From contig NZ_PDZG01000002.1 of assembly GCF_002735645.1 (NCBI RefSeq), forward strand, positions 1 to 64,000: a stretch of DNA of 64,000 nt, in the 5' to 3' direction. Positions 27,220 to 36,793 of this stretch are shown here, one piece after another (position 1 is the stretch's first letter; each line of letters begins with the position of its first letter). The notes beneath the pieces are model-generated. The model was not told where the DNA came from. It worked only from the letters and a program-made list of their open reading frames with translations, and did no database searches. Made by a program: the position numbers and the translations under genes. This stretch comes from Iodobacter sp. BJB302. GTDB taxonomy: Bacteria; Pseudomonadota; Gammaproteobacteria; Burkholderiales; Chitinibacteraceae.

Positions 27220-27867
27220 TTATTGGGAAGCTGGCGCATTCAAGCCAGCACTGATAAAAGGCATTAACATTCGAACCACCAATGCAGGATCGCGGGCATT
27301 GACGAGTGAGCTTTCGGTAAATAAACGTAAAACATTATTACCAGCGAATGCATTAAACATAGCACTGGATAAAAAATGGAAACGCCATTGCACTTCTAAT
27401 TCAGACAAATGTGGTAAAGCTCGCCCTAATGCCGCTAAATATCGCCGAGTTAATTCACCATAGCGTTGCGGCATCGTCGCTTTTAATTCCGGATGTGGCT
27501 CAACAAAGGTACGAGCCACTAAGCGAACAAACAATAAACCACCATATTCTGGATTTCTTCCCATTTCTAAAGACGCCATTACAAAGGCTTCTGCAACTTG
27601 ATCTGCAGTTGGCTTTGCAACGCTTTTTTCTAATTCCTCAAGTTTGCCCAAAAGCAATCGGGCAAATGGTTCAGCGCGGCGTTCAAATACAGCACGAAAT
27701 AGGCCATCTTTAGAATGGTAGTAGTAATTAACCGCCGCAATATTGACTCGGGCCGATTGCGTAATCATGCGCATGGACGTGGCATCAAAGCCGTGTTCTA
27801 CAAAAAGAGGCTCAGCTGCATCCAAAATGCGGTTTGCTGTGTCTTGCGCCTTAACCGATTCGACCAC
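27220..27867 (-). CDS. TetR-family regulator of fatty-acid genes (PsrA-like)
   Basis: A 215-residue regulator with an N-terminal helix-turn-helix (about residues 10-58, FVEHGFDATSMRMITQSARVNIAAVNYYYHSKDGLF) and a C-terminal ligand domain of the PsrA/FadR type. It heads an operon with fadE. A perfect palindrome of PsrA character (CAAACG-N2-CGTTTG core) overlaps its promoter, which points to autorepression and release by long-chain acyl-CoA or fatty acid. The ligand is an inference from related regulators. Confidence 0.87.
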   Translation of the reverse strand: MVESVKAQDTANRILDAAEPLFVEHGFDATSMRMITQSARVNIAAVNYYYHSKDGLFRAVFERRAEPFARLLLGKLEELEKSVAKPTADQVAEAFVMASLEMGRNPEYGGLLFVRLVARTFVEPHPELKATMPQRYGELTRRYLAALGRALPHLSELEVQWRFHFLSSAMFNAFAGNNVLRLFTESSLVNARDPALVVRMLMPFISAGLNAPASQ

Positions 27868-27902
27868 GGTACGACTCCTGCTGGGTGTAGTTGATTTAGA
27901 AC

Positions 27903-27926
27903 AATTTCAAACGACCGTTTGAAATT
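27903..27926. promoter_or_regulatory. Operator palindrome of the TetR-fadE operon
   Basis: AATTTCAAACG (27903-27913) and CGTTTGAAATT (27916-27926) are perfect inverted arms with a two-base spacer. The site covers the -10 box edge and the predicted start point of the operon. Its core fits the known PsrA-type G/CAAAC-N-GTTTG/C site. Confidence 0.8.
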
Positions 27927-27950
27927 ATAAGAAGTTAACGTCCGTGTCAA
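27924..27950 (-). promoter_or_regulatory. Sigma-70 promoter of the TetR-fadE operon
   Basis: On the minus strand a perfect TTGACA (27945-27950) and a perfect TATAAT (27924-27929) are separated by 15 bases. This spacing is a little short, which may keep the promoter weak. It overlaps the operator at 27903-27926. Confidence 0.65.
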
Positions 27951-28119
27951 GCCAAGACGTAAAAATAGCGGAAAACCCCTAGGCCTTCCGCTCATCAATG
28001 CAACAGATTGCTTGCTTTAGTGCCAATGAAAAAGTTTTCTAGCTAGGCATGCCGACAAAGGCAATATATGTAATACGACGATAAGGCAGAACGACGCTGG
28101 GCCGTTTTTGCATCAACAC

Positions 28120-28512
28120 TTAGCTATCTAAAATATCGCCATCGACGTAATACCAACAATTGTTTTCAAAAACAAAGCGGCTTCTTTCATGCAACCTCCA
28201 CGCTTTACCGGCAACTTTATAACGCGCAATAAACTCAACCTCAGCGTGTGGCGTAGCCGTTTGCGTATCTTTAATTTTTAGCCCTAGCCATCGCACCGGC
28301 TCTTCATCGGCAAGCGTTGCTGGACGAGTGGATGCGTGCCACGTCTTTAATATGTAATCGTGCAACTCAAAAACAAACGCGCTATAGCGTGAGCGCATTA
28401 ATTGCTCGGCCGTCCCTGCGGCGGCGCCTTGATGCAAAGGGCCACAACACTTGCCATAGGCCTGACCACTCTCACAGGGGCAATTTATTTCTTTCACCGT
28501 TACAACTCCCAT
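28120..28512 (-). CDS. YchJ-family protein (UPF0225) with SEC-C motif
   Basis: A 130-residue protein of unknown function in the YchJ family. A SEC-C zinc motif (CPCESGQAYGKCCG, residues 11-24) is followed by an NTF2-like YchJ middle domain (LMRSRYSAFVFELHDYILKTWH near 40-60). It is monocistronic and divergent from the HAD gene. YchJ proteins are widespread in proteobacteria, but no activity is established. Confidence 0.88.
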   Translation of the reverse strand: MGVVTVKEINCPCESGQAYGKCCGPLHQGAAAGTAEQLMRSRYSAFVFELHDYILKTWHASTRPATLADEEPVRWLGLKIKDTQTATPHAEVEFIARYKVAGKAWRLHERSRFVFENNCWYYVDGDILDS

Positions 28513-28635
28513 TTAAAACGCTTACAAACGCAACTGGCGCATCATACTAGTTTTCAAATGTCGCCGTAATAATACACAGCCCCGCAACTTACTCTGTGGC
28601 GTAAAATAGAGCCCTTTTCTGCAAAGGGCTAGCAT

Positions 28636-29301
28636 ATGTATCTCACATCCCAACCTCAGGCGGCCTTGTTTGATATGGACGGACTGATGCTAGACACAGA
28701 AAGCATTGGCATTGAATGCTGGGCTGCTGCTGCCGACTCACTGGGTGTGGATATGCCGCGCGCCTTAATTATTGGCATGATCGGCATGTACTCCGGCAAA
28801 ACAGATGTCTATCTGAAAGAGCACTTAGGCAGCCACGCCCCCATCGCAGAATTACGTGCGGCTTGCAACACCCTGTATACGGAGCGCACTCAAAACCCCA
28901 TCGCGCATCGCCCTGGCCTTATCGACATACTCGATTGGCTAGAAGCCCACCATATTCCCAAGGCCGTTTGCACCTCTACCCGCCGCAGCGTTGCCGAGCA
29001 CCACTTGCGTGCCGCTGGGATTTGGTCACGCTTTGCGTTTGCGATTTGCGGCGATGAAGTCACGCACCCCAAGCCCGCCCCCGAAATCTATCAAAAAGCG
29101 GCTGCAACTTTTAATCTGCCACCCGAATCTTGCGTCGTGCTAGAGGATTCTGATTTTGGCGTGCAAGCGGCACATCAAGCAGGCTGCAAAATCATTATGA
29201 TCCCCGACCTGCGCCCACCATCGCGCCACTCTTTAGCGCTAAACATCCCGATTCTAGGATCCTTACTAGAAGCCAGAGATTTACTCACGCAAGCGGTTTA
29301 G
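28636..29301 (+). CDS. HAD-superfamily hydrolase
   Basis: A 221-residue phosphatase of HAD subfamily IA. Motif I is FDMDGLMLDTE (residues 13-23), motif II is CTSTRR near 117, and motif III/IV is HPKPAPEIY ... VVLEDSDFGVQAA around 148-178. A helical cap lies between motifs I and II. It resembles beta-phosphoglucomutase and phosphoglycolate phosphatase relatives. The substrate cannot be named. Confidence 0.88.
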   Translation: MYLTSQPQAALFDMDGLMLDTESIGIECWAAAADSLGVDMPRALIIGMIGMYSGKTDVYLKEHLGSHAPIAELRAACNTLYTERTQNPIAHRPGLIDILDWLEAHHIPKAVCTSTRRSVAEHHLRAAGIWSRFAFAICGDEVTHPKPAPEIYQKAAATFNLPPESCVVLEDSDFGVQAAHQAGCKIIMIPDLRPPSRHSLALNIPILGSLLEARDLLTQAV

Positions 29302-29348
29302 GTCTTCAGGGTAAAGCGGCGAGCTTCGCCCCATGTGCACCAAGCAAT

Positions 29349-29640
29349 TTGGTTCTTAGTGGCACACAAAGAAAAAAGAGGATGACGACGCTCTCGACAC
29401 GGGGCTTAAATTTCCCCTTGAAACACGCCGGAGTGAGGAACAAGCGGGGCGGGGTTTCGGCCAGGGAGCGAGGCAGCGAGCTAATCCCGCCCGCCGCCGA
29501 CTCGATTGTTCGCAGCGTAGGGGCCTTCGTGTTTCGTGGGGTCGCCTTCTTTGCTTACTTTCTTGGCGAAGCAAGAAAGTAAGGCCCACGCGGGGGACTC
29601 CCGCACCAAAACCAACGTGCCGCAGGCACTAAAAAGATCT
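29349..29640. repeat. Putative repeated extragenic element with hairpin
   Basis: A GC-rich stretch between the HAD gene and the MCP-like gene. It has a perfect 12-bp hairpin at 29554-29583 (CTTACTTTCTTG and CAAGAAAGTAAG, six-base loop) and low-complexity GCGAG-type stretches. Several overlapping ORFs on both strands are open through it, but none has family character or a ribosome-binding site. The CTTACTTTCTT hairpin and its surroundings are of the kind repeated in many betaproteobacterial intergenic regions. It is annotated here as a repeat, not as genes; 29640-29879 holds nothing recognisable. Confidence 0.55.
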
Positions 29641-29879
29641 TTTTGTATTTTGCTTAGCGCACCTGGAGTAGAACCCGCCAATTGCGCGGTGTTTCATGCC
29701 AAAGTCCGGCGGGGTTCACCCGCCTCACACAAAGATCATCCATAGCACCGGCTTAGCGCCTATCGCTTTAGCCCCCCCTCCTTCCAGCCATCCCCAAGTA
29801 AGCCCCTCGTTTTTTGTATTCCCTATATCCCCAGCTATACTTCATTTTCAAGACAGACACTTACTAAAGGCATTTCATC

Positions 29880-31028
29880 ATGCTTTCACAGGGATATTTA
29901 TGGCACTGGGTGAATCTGATCTGTGCCACGCTAGCCATTGCATGTGCAGGCTTATTCAATCTACCTTGGCTCGCGGCGCTTTATTTACCGCTTGGTATTT
30001 TATTGATGCGTTTAGCTTACGCACAAGCCACTAAAACAATTGAAACACCACCCAGCCTGCACGACTCGCCATCATCGTATTCCACACTCCCCCCCCTCCT
30101 TACAGCGGTACTACCCATTTGGCGGGGCAATATCGAACTTGCACGTAAACAATCCGAAGTAGCGGGCAATCAACTCGGCATCACCTTGCGTGATATGGCT
30201 GTGGACCTGCAAGCCACCATTAGAGATTCACGCGGAGAATCGGGGTCAGATAACAACAAACAACCGCTACTTAGCCATCTGATTGATAGCGTAAAGGAAC
30301 GCACCACCAGCCTTGCCGACATCTTGGCTCAAACAGGCATACACCGCAGAGAGCTAATCGATCAAGTCACCAGCCTAGCCAGCTTCTCCAACGAGCTAGA
30401 TTCAATGGCCAAGGGCGTGGCAGAGATTGCCAATCAAACCAATTTACTGGCGCTTAATGCCGCCATTGAAGCCGCCCGCGCAGGTGAGGCAGGCAGAGGC
30501 TTTGCCGTTGTAGCCGATGAAGTGCGCAAACTTTCTACACTCTCGGCAGATACAGGCAAGCAAATGTCGGTAAAAGTAGCCGCCATCGACCACGCATTGC
30601 GAGACGCGGGCAAAAAAGCCGCCTCCGTAAGCGCCACCGAAACAGAAAAAACAGCCGCCGCATTAGCCTTACTGAATGCCTCGCTCAATGATTTCACCAG
30701 CACCACACAACAAATGGCGAAGATCAATGCCAATTTGCAAGCTCATGGCAATAAAGTTGAACAAGAGCTGTTCCAAACCTTAGTTGAATTACAGTTTCAA
30801 GATAGGGTTTGTCAGATCATGTCACACGTTGAGCAAGATCTCAGCCGCATGGAAGAGCACTTAAGCGACCTATTGCAAACGCCAAGCGATGACTCAGCCC
30901 CCACAGTATCCTCTCAAGATTGGCTCAATCGGCTAAGTAGTAGCTATTCCACCAAAGAACAAGCAGCCCTTCACGGCGGCACAATCAAGCACAGCAGCGC
31001 TGCTGCGGGCGATACTGAGTTTTTTTAA
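29880..31028 (+). CDS. Methyl-accepting chemotaxis protein, short membrane type
   Basis: A 382-residue chemoreceptor-like protein. Two close hydrophobic segments are at the N-terminus (about residues 10-28 and 31-48), with no periplasmic sensor domain between them. The MCP signalling core follows, with the highly conserved hairpin tip around [37 protein letters not shown] near residues 180-215. The later region, [33 protein letters not shown], is typical of receptors that act without classical ligand domains. It opens the chemosensory cluster, 225 bases before cheY. Confidence 0.88.
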   Translation: MLSQGYLWHWVNLICATLAIACAGLFNLPWLAALYLPLGILLMRLAYAQATKTIETPPSLHDSPSSYSTLPPLLTAVLPIWRGNIELARKQSEVAGNQLGITLRDMAVDLQATIRDSRGESGSDNNKQPLLSHLIDSVKERTTSLADILAQTGIHRRELIDQVTSLASFSNELDSMAKGVAEIANQTNLLALNAAIEAARAGEAGRGFAVVADEVRKLSTLSADTGKQMSVKVAAIDHALRDAGKKAASVSATETEKTAAALALLNASLNDFTSTTQQMAKINANLQAHGNKVEQELFQTLVELQFQDRVCQIMSHVEQDLSRMEEHLSDLLQTPSDDSAPTVSSQDWLNRLSSSYSTKEQAALHGGTIKHSSAAAGDTEFF

Positions 31029-31116
31029 GCCCGCCCATAATTTACAAATGAGATAAGCCGCCTAGCACAGCTTGCGCCAGCCTGCCCCTCGTATTCTGAC
31101 CCCACATTAATATTAA

Positions 31117-31144
31117 TTGACACCAGCAGGAAGCGTGCTATATC
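31117..31144 (+). promoter_or_regulatory. Sigma-70 promoter before cheY
   Basis: A perfect TTGACA (31117-31122), a 16-base spacer and TATATC (31139-31144). It lies 110 bases before the cheY start and may drive the cheY-STAS-cheA run. Confidence 0.6.
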
Positions 31145-31253
31145 TAACTAAAGCAATTACTTACTAACAAACAAACACCACCCAGCCCTTATTACTACAG
31201 AACGCAGTAGACAAAGATTTTTCTAACCCAAATTAATCACGGCAACCTACATC

Positions 31254-31625
31254 ATGGCAAAAAAAACGATTCTGATTCTCGATGACTCGGCCAGTATGCG
31301 AGCAACCGTTTCAATCGCCCTTGGTGGCGCAGGCTACGACGTTGTCGAGGCAAAAGATGGGGCAGAAGGTTTAACAAAACTAGGTGGGCAGCGATTTAAT
31401 CTCATCATTTCCGATCTAAACATGCCGGGCATGGATGGCATCACTTTTCTCAAAAAGCTAAAAGAGCAAGCGGCTCTGCGTTATATCCCCGTCATCATGC
31501 TCACCACCGAATCTTCTGACGACAAAAAGCAGCAAGGCAAAGAAGCAGGCGCAAAAGCTTGGATTATCAAACCTTTTGATCCTGCCAAATTACTCGATGC
31601 GGTATCTAAACTAGTTCAACCCTAA
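31254..31625 (+). CDS. cheY: CheY-like response regulator
   Basis: A 123-residue single receiver domain. The acidic pocket is ILDDS (residues 8-12), the phosphoacceptor is Asp54 in IISDLNMPGMDG, a Thr lies in LTTES near 85, and the conserved Lys is in IIKPFD near 104. It should take phosphate from the CheA encoded two genes downstream. Whether it targets the flagellar motor or another output is not visible. No cheZ gene is in the window. Confidence 0.93.
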   Translation: MAKKTILILDDSASMRATVSIALGGAGYDVVEAKDGAEGLTKLGGQRFNLIISDLNMPGMDGITFLKKLKEQAALRYIPVIMLTTESSDDKKQQGKEAGAKAWIIKPFDPAKLLDAVSKLVQP

Positions 31626-31636
31626 GCGAGAAAATC

Positions 31637-31939
31637 ATGCCGCTGCTGCTGGAGCAAAAAGATGACCATACAGAGGCTCGCCTGCAAGGAGAGCTCACTA
31701 TTTTTAACATTGAAGAATATCAGGATGAGTTACTCAACTTACTCAACCACAAAGAAATCACGCTTGATCTATCCGAATTGCATGAGCTAGATGGCTGTGG
31801 CGCACAAATGCTGGCCATTTTACAAATTGAAGCACAGCGAGCAGGCAAAAGAATCTCCCTCATTGCCAACAATCCGGTCATTGAGCACACCATGCAGTGC
31901 CTAGGTATTAGCACCGTGCATCCAAACAAGGGGCACTAA
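31637..31939 (+). CDS. STAS-domain protein of the chemosensory cluster
   Basis: A 100-residue STAS (SpoIIAA-like) domain. The usual phosphorylatable serine region DSSG reads DGCG here (ELDGCGAQML), so a Ser is missing at the expected place and regulation by serine phosphorylation is unlikely. Similar small STAS proteins sit next to cheA in several proteobacterial chemosensory clusters. It starts 11 bases after cheY and ends one base before cheA. Confidence 0.85.
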   Translation: MPLLLEQKDDHTEARLQGELTIFNIEEYQDELLNLLNHKEITLDLSELHELDGCGAQMLAILQIEAQRAGKRISLIANNPVIEHTMQCLGISTVHPNKGH

Positions 31940-31940
31940 A

Positions 31941-34124
31941 ATGGATCTCAGCAAAGCAAGGTTGATTTTCTTTGAAGAAGCTTACGAGCTTTGTGATGCC
32001 TTCGAAACAGCCCTTCTCGACCCAGACACCTATCCCCCCTGCACAGAAACCTACAACTTAATCTTTCGTACCGCTCACACAATCAAAGGATCGGCGGGCA
32101 TCTTTGGCCTTGAAGCCTTGGTTAAATTTGCCCATGTGGTCGAAAATGTACTGGAGCGGCTGCGCAGCGATCAACTCACCCTCACCGACGAGCTGGTCAA
32201 TCTTTTATTAGCCAGCAACGATCACCTCAGACGGCTACTCCTTACCAGCGCAGCCAGCGAGCTACAAAGCTTGGTTGATTTACCCGAAGGCATCCCCTTA
32301 CTAGCAAACCTAGAGCAATATCAAACCACCCAATTAATCGTAGCAGCAGCCCCAGATACCGCCGCAGCTGTAGATACAATTGACGACTACTCCCCCCTCG
32401 CCGCCACATCGCTCTGGCACTTATCGCTACGCTTTCATCCAAACACCTTTCGAGATGGCTTTGATCCACTGTCTTTTTTGCGCTATTTGCAAGACATATG
32501 CAGCATCAAAAATATCGACATGGTGTGGCGCGACTGGCCCCTTATTAGAACATTCGATCCGACCGAATGTTTTATGGGCTTTGAAATCAGCATGGAATCG
32601 GACGCCAGCTACGACAAAATCAGTGGCACCTTTGATTTTGTGATTGATGACAGCCTAATCGGCATTCTGCCGCCTCATTCCTCATTAGCTACTTTTCGCA
32701 CCCTCGCCCAGCAGCTTTGCGAGCAACGTAATGAAGAGATAGCCGAGCAACTAGAGCGCTGGTGTAGGCACCATATCCTAACGCGAGATGAGGCGATTCA
32801 AGTCGAAAACGGGCAATTCACCGCCATAGAATCAAGCCCTAGCCCCAACGATATCGCCAGTTTCGCCGACACGGCAGCCGCCAACGCCAACGCCAGCAAG
32901 CCTAAAATAGTTCGCGCCGAAAACCAATCGATCCGCATTGAAACCGCCAAGCTCGACCGGCTGATTAATCGCGTGGGCGAATTAGTGATCGCCTCATCAG
33001 GCACCAAGCTGATCGCCCAGCACCGAGGCGACGCCGAGCTGATTGAATCTGTGGCGATTATCAACGCCTTAGTAGAAAGCATACGCGACGACGCGCTCAC
33101 CTTACGCATGGTGCCAGTCGATGAAATCTTTAGCCGCTTTCCGCGCATGGTGCGAGAGGTTTCCAAGCAGCTCAACAAAAACATTCATCTTGAGATTAAA
33201 GGCGCAGAAACCGAAGTGGATAAATCCATGGTCGAAAAGCTGACCGATCCGCTGATGCACATTATTCGCAATGCCGTAGATCATGGTTTGGAATCCGCAG
33301 AGCAGCGCCTTGCCGCCAACAAGCCCGAAGTGGGCACGGTTACGCTCAACGCCTATCACGATGCAGGCTCGGTCGTGGTAGAGATCAAAGACGATGGCGC
33401 GGGGATCAACCGTGAAAAAGTGCTGGCTAAAGCCATTGAACGCGGGCTAATCAATGAAGATCGGCAGTTGAGCGATCAAGAAACCCTGCAACTTATTTTT
33501 CTGCCAGGGTTTTCCACCGCCGATACCGTCAGCGATATTTCTGGGCGCGGCGTGGGCATGGATGTGGTGAAACGCAATATTGAATCTTTGCGAGGCGAAA
33601 TTGAGATTTACTCCCGCCCCGGCGAAGGCTCCACCTTTCGGCTGCGGCTGCCGCTCACCCTCGCGATTATTGATGGCTTTCATGTTGAGGTGGGCGATTC
33701 TGCCCTCGTTATGCCGCTGGATATGATGATCGAATGCGTCGACATGCCACCAGAAACCATGAACCACAATACCCGCCAAGTGAATTTGCGCGGCGATTGG
33801 CTGCCGTTTATTTCGCTACGCGAGCTATTTGACTTGCCCATCAAAACGCAGCCGGAATTCATCGTTATTGTTCATTACGGCGAAAACCGTGCGGGCATCG
33901 TGGTAGACCGCCTGATCGGCGAATTACAAGCCGTGATTAAGCCTTTAGGGGATATTTTTAAATCGCTACGTGGCATCAGTGGCTCCACCATCTTGGGCAA
34001 TGGCAAGCCCGCGCTGGTGCTCGATATTCCGCAACTTATACAACACGCTTGGCGACGCGAACGAAGGCTGATTCGTCAACACACCGAAGCCATCGCCAAA
34101 GAAAAACAGCACCCTAACGCCTAA
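31941..34124 (+). CDS. cheA: Chemotaxis histidine kinase CheA
   Basis: CheA relays receptor signals to CheY and CheB. The 727-residue protein has an N-terminal Hpt domain with the phosphorylated His46 in RTAHTIKGSAG. A less conserved middle region of about 150-280 resembles a P2-type docking domain. The dimerisation segment (AKLDRLINRVGELVIAS) starts near 335. The ATPase has NAVDHGLE, DDGAG and GRGVGMDVV boxes, and a C-terminal CheW-like domain follows. It is co-directional with the STAS gene one base upstream. The middle region is not clearly a canonical P2. Confidence 0.95.
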   Translation: MDLSKARLIFFEEAYELCDAFETALLDPDTYPPCTETYNLIFRTAHTIKGSAGIFGLEALVKFAHVVENVLERLRSDQLTLTDELVNLLLASNDHLRRLLLTSAASELQSLVDLPEGIPLLANLEQYQTTQLIVAAAPDTAAAVDTIDDYSPLAATSLWHLSLRFHPNTFRDGFDPLSFLRYLQDICSIKNIDMVWRDWPLIRTFDPTECFMGFEISMESDASYDKISGTFDFVIDDSLIGILPPHSSLATFRTLAQQLCEQRNEEIAEQLERWCRHHILTRDEAIQVENGQFTAIESSPSPNDIASFADTAAANANASKPKIVRAENQSIRIETAKLDRLINRVGELVIASSGTKLIAQHRGDAELIESVAIINALVESIRDDALTLRMVPVDEIFSRFPRMVREVSKQLNKNIHLEIKGAETEVDKSMVEKLTDPLMHIIRNAVDHGLESAEQRLAANKPEVGTVTLNAYHDAGSVVVEIKDDGAGINREKVLAKAIERGLINEDRQLSDQETLQLIFLPGFSTADTVSDISGRGVGMDVVKRNIESLRGEIEIYSRPGEGSTFRLRLPLTLAIIDGFHVEVGDSALVMPLDMMIECVDMPPETMNHNTRQVNLRGDWLPFISLRELFDLPIKTQPEFIVIVHYGENRAGIVVDRLIGELQAVIKPLGDIFKSLRGISGSTILGNGKPALVLDIPQLIQHAWRRERRLIRQHTEAIAKEKQHPNA

Positions 34125-34134
34125 TTAATCACAT

Positions 34135-34527
34135 TTGGAAATCATCATGAACTGGTTTCATAGTTGGCAAGTACGCAGCAAACTTATTCTTTCCTTTTTG
34201 ATTGTGTTGCTGATGTTGTTTCTAGTGGCCTTGCTCGGCTACTCATCAACCAGCAAAACCAATGATCTAGTGGGCAATATGCATGCCAATCAGCTCACGC
34301 CCATTAAAGACCTCGCCAATGCCAATATGCAGGCCATCTACCATAACCGCGATCTACTTCGCTACATTGCGGAAACCGAACGTCCCACGATGGACGCTAC
34401 CGAAAAAAAGATGGATCGAGCAGTTTCCTTCTTTTATTTTTACCGAAGCGGGCATTGATATACCACTCAGTAAACGGGCGCTAATTCAATCAAACCTATC
34501 CACTCGTCCACGTTAATTGGGGCTCAA
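34135..34527 (+). pseudogene. MCP N-terminal remnant fused to a cheR fragment
   Basis: The first 90 or so codons give a typical receptor start: MNWFHSWQVRSKLILSF, one membrane segment, then a four-helix sensor start (NMHANQLTPIKDLANANMQAIYHNRDLL). At about 34412 the sequence stops matching a receptor. In the neighbouring frame it reads [25 protein letters not shown], which matches the CheR of this cluster ([25 protein letters not shown]). DNA similarity to 36852-36965 runs to about 34527 and then ends. The open frame stops at 34458. It is a recombination scar, not a working receptor. Confidence 0.8.
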
Positions 34528-34595
34528 CAGCATTAAGCAAGGAAAACCACTAACCTCAAACACTACTAGTCAGCATCTGCAAAGAGGAAATCAAA

Positions 34596-36242
34596 ATGAA
34601 CTGGTTCCACAATATTCGCATCCACGTCAAGCTGGCTATCGGCTATGGCCTTATTTTACTATTCATGGCGGGCATTCTCTGGACAGGCATCAGCAGCCTG
34701 ACACTGATTAGCGAGCAAACACAAGAGATTGTGGGTGATCGATACCCTAAAGTTGATGTGTCTAATCAAATCATTATCAATACACTCAATAATGGCCGCT
34801 CAATTAGAAATATGGTTTTGGTCGAGCCTGATCAGCAAGAAAAACACAAAGCTGATATTGAAAAACGCCGAGCCGAAAACAAAGCTTTGCTTGATCAGTT
34901 AGACAAAACCATCAACACCACAAAAGGGAGGGATGGATACAATAAAACAATGACTTTTAGAAATACATTGAACGATAAGTACACTACCTTTTATGGCTTG
35001 GCGACGCAAAAAGATCGCAAACCTGCCATTGATTTTTTACTCAAAGAATTGGCTCCTAGCAATACCGCCTACACAGAAGCATTAAATGAATTTGGTGCTA
35101 TCCAACAAGAAAGGATGCTGGCACTGGGTGAGGAATCAAAAGCCAACGCCGCAAGTACACGTAGTTTGATGCTGCTGTCAGGTGGAATAGCGCTAGCTAT
35201 TACCATCTTGCTCGCCACCTTAATTACCCGCAGCATTTTGCGGCAACTTGGCGGCGACCCATCCTACGCAATGGAAGTGGTCGCTCGTGTCGCAGATGGC
35301 AATTTAGCCGCCCCTATCCGACTGCGAGAAAACGACGACTCCAGCCTTTTGGCCTCGATCAAAGGCATGGCGCATCGCTTATCAGATACGCTCACCGAAG
35401 TGGGCTCCATGGCCAGCGCCATCAGCGGCGCATCTGAGCAAGTTTCAGCCACAGCCAATTCATTATCACAGACCTCTTCAGAGCTGGCGGCCAGCGTAGA
35501 GCAAACCAGCGCTTCTGTTGAAGAAATGGCATCCACCATCAGCCAGAATGCAGACAATGCGCGGGTCACCGAGGGCATTGCATCTAAATCGGCAGGCAGC
35601 GCCACCGAAGGCGGCAAAGCCGTAGGCGATATGGTGCACGCCATGAAAGAAATCGCCTCACGCATCACAGTAATCAATGACATCGCCAATAAAACCGACC
35701 TGCTGGCGATTAACGCCGCCATTGAAGCGGCCCGTGCGGGCGAGCATGGCAAAGGCTTTGCAACGGTAGCCGTAGAAGTACGCAAGCTGGCCGAACGCTC
35801 GCAGGTGGCAGCCAAAGAAATTGGCGATCTGGCTGGCCGATCCGTCGGCGTGGCCGAGCGGGCGGGCATTTTATTACATGAAATGCTGCCCGGCATTGAT
35901 CAGACCGCCACGCTGGTGCAGGAGATTTCTGCCGCATCCCGCGAGCAGCGTACGGGTATCGAGCAAATCAACGGCGCTGTTTCCCAGATCAATGGCGGGA
36001 TGCAATCCTCAGCCGCATCGGCAGAAGAGCTGAGCTCTACCTCAGAAGAGCTCAGCTCAACCGCCATGCAGCTGCAGGCGCTGATGCAGCAATTTAATTT
36101 GCGCGGCAGCAGAAATAGCCGTAAACCAACGCTGCACCGCACCACGGCGACCTCACGCAAAGCCCCGCTTCAGGCCCCCGCTCCATTTTACGATGAAGAC
36201 TTTGAAGATGAAGTCGATGACGATAAATTCAGTAAATTTTAA
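34596..36242 (+). CDS. Methyl-accepting chemotaxis protein
   Basis: A full 548-residue chemoreceptor. Membrane segments lie near residues 12-32 and 190-212, with a four-helix periplasmic sensor of about 155 residues between them. A HAMP region starts at [26 protein letters not shown]. The signalling core has the tip [29 protein letters not shown] near 365-395. The C-terminus is acidic ([11 protein letters not shown]) and ends FSKF, without a classical NWETF-type CheR-binding pentapeptide. It is the only apparently intact classical MCP of the cluster. Confidence 0.93.
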   Translation: MNWFHNIRIHVKLAIGYGLILLFMAGILWTGISSLTLISEQTQEIVGDRYPKVDVSNQIIINTLNNGRSIRNMVLVEPDQQEKHKADIEKRRAENKALLDQLDKTINTTKGRDGYNKTMTFRNTLNDKYTTFYGLATQKDRKPAIDFLLKELAPSNTAYTEALNEFGAIQQERMLALGEESKANAASTRSLMLLSGGIALAITILLATLITRSILRQLGGDPSYAMEVVARVADGNLAAPIRLRENDDSSLLASIKGMAHRLSDTLTEVGSMASAISGASEQVSATANSLSQTSSELAASVEQTSASVEEMASTISQNADNARVTEGIASKSAGSATEGGKAVGDMVHAMKEIASRITVINDIANKTDLLAINAAIEAARAGEHGKGFATVAVEVRKLAERSQVAAKEIGDLAGRSVGVAERAGILLHEMLPGIDQTATLVQEISAASREQRTGIEQINGAVSQINGGMQSSAASAEELSSTSEELSSTAMQLQALMQQFNLRGSRNSRKPTLHRTTATSRKAPLQAPAPFYDEDFEDEVDDDKFSKF

Positions 36243-36253
36243 GGAGCAAGACC

Positions 36254-36793
36254 ATGAAAGAGCGTCTTGATCCATCCGCAGCCAAACTGGATAACAAGTT
36301 TCATTGCGTTACTTTTATCCTTGGGGAAGACCTTTTTGGCATACAAATCAACTCTATTCGTGAAATTATCGAATTTGAAGGCATTACCCAGGTACCCATG
36401 ATGCCCAATTTTGTACGCGGCATTATTAATCTGCGTGGCTCGGTGGTGCCGGTGATTGATTTATCAATCCGCTTTGGCAGGGCGCAAACACAGCTAAAAC
36501 CTACAACCTGCGTGGCTATTTTATCCCTGCCCGGCATCGAAAGCGGCTACAGCGATGTGGGCATCCTGCTTGATGCAGTGTGTGAGGTACTGGAAATCCC
36601 AATGGAAGACATCGACCCATCCCCAAACTTTGGCACCAGCATCAGCGGCGACTTTATTCAGGGCATTGCCACCATCAAAGAGCGCTTTGCCATATTGCTG
36701 AATGTACAGCGCGCCTTATCCGTAGCCGAGCTGAGTGCCATGGCCGAATCGGTTGCCCTGCTTCATTTTGCTGATGATGCGGAGATCGGCTAA
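36254..36793 (+). CDS. cheW: Chemotaxis coupling protein CheW
   Basis: CheW links receptors to CheA. The 179-residue protein is a single CheW domain: FILGEDLFGIQINSIREIIEF near the N-terminus, PNFVRGIINLRGSVVPVIDLSIRFG around 50-75, and a GIATIKERFAILLNVQRAL segment near 138. It shares its last base with the cheR start codon (stop TAA / ATG overlap), so cheW and cheR are coupled. Confidence 0.93.
   Translation: MKERLDPSAAKLDNKFHCVTFILGEDLFGIQINSIREIIEFEGITQVPMMPNFVRGIINLRGSVVPVIDLSIRFGRAQTQLKPTTCVAILSLPGIESGYSDVGILLDAVCEVLEIPMEDIDPSPNFGTSISGDFIQGIATIKERFAILLNVQRALSVAELSAMAESVALLHFADDAEIG

Noticed and set aside
29349-29745. Several overlapping ORFs on both strands
   Set aside because: All share a GC-rich repeat-like segment, none has a ribosome-binding site or recognisable motif.
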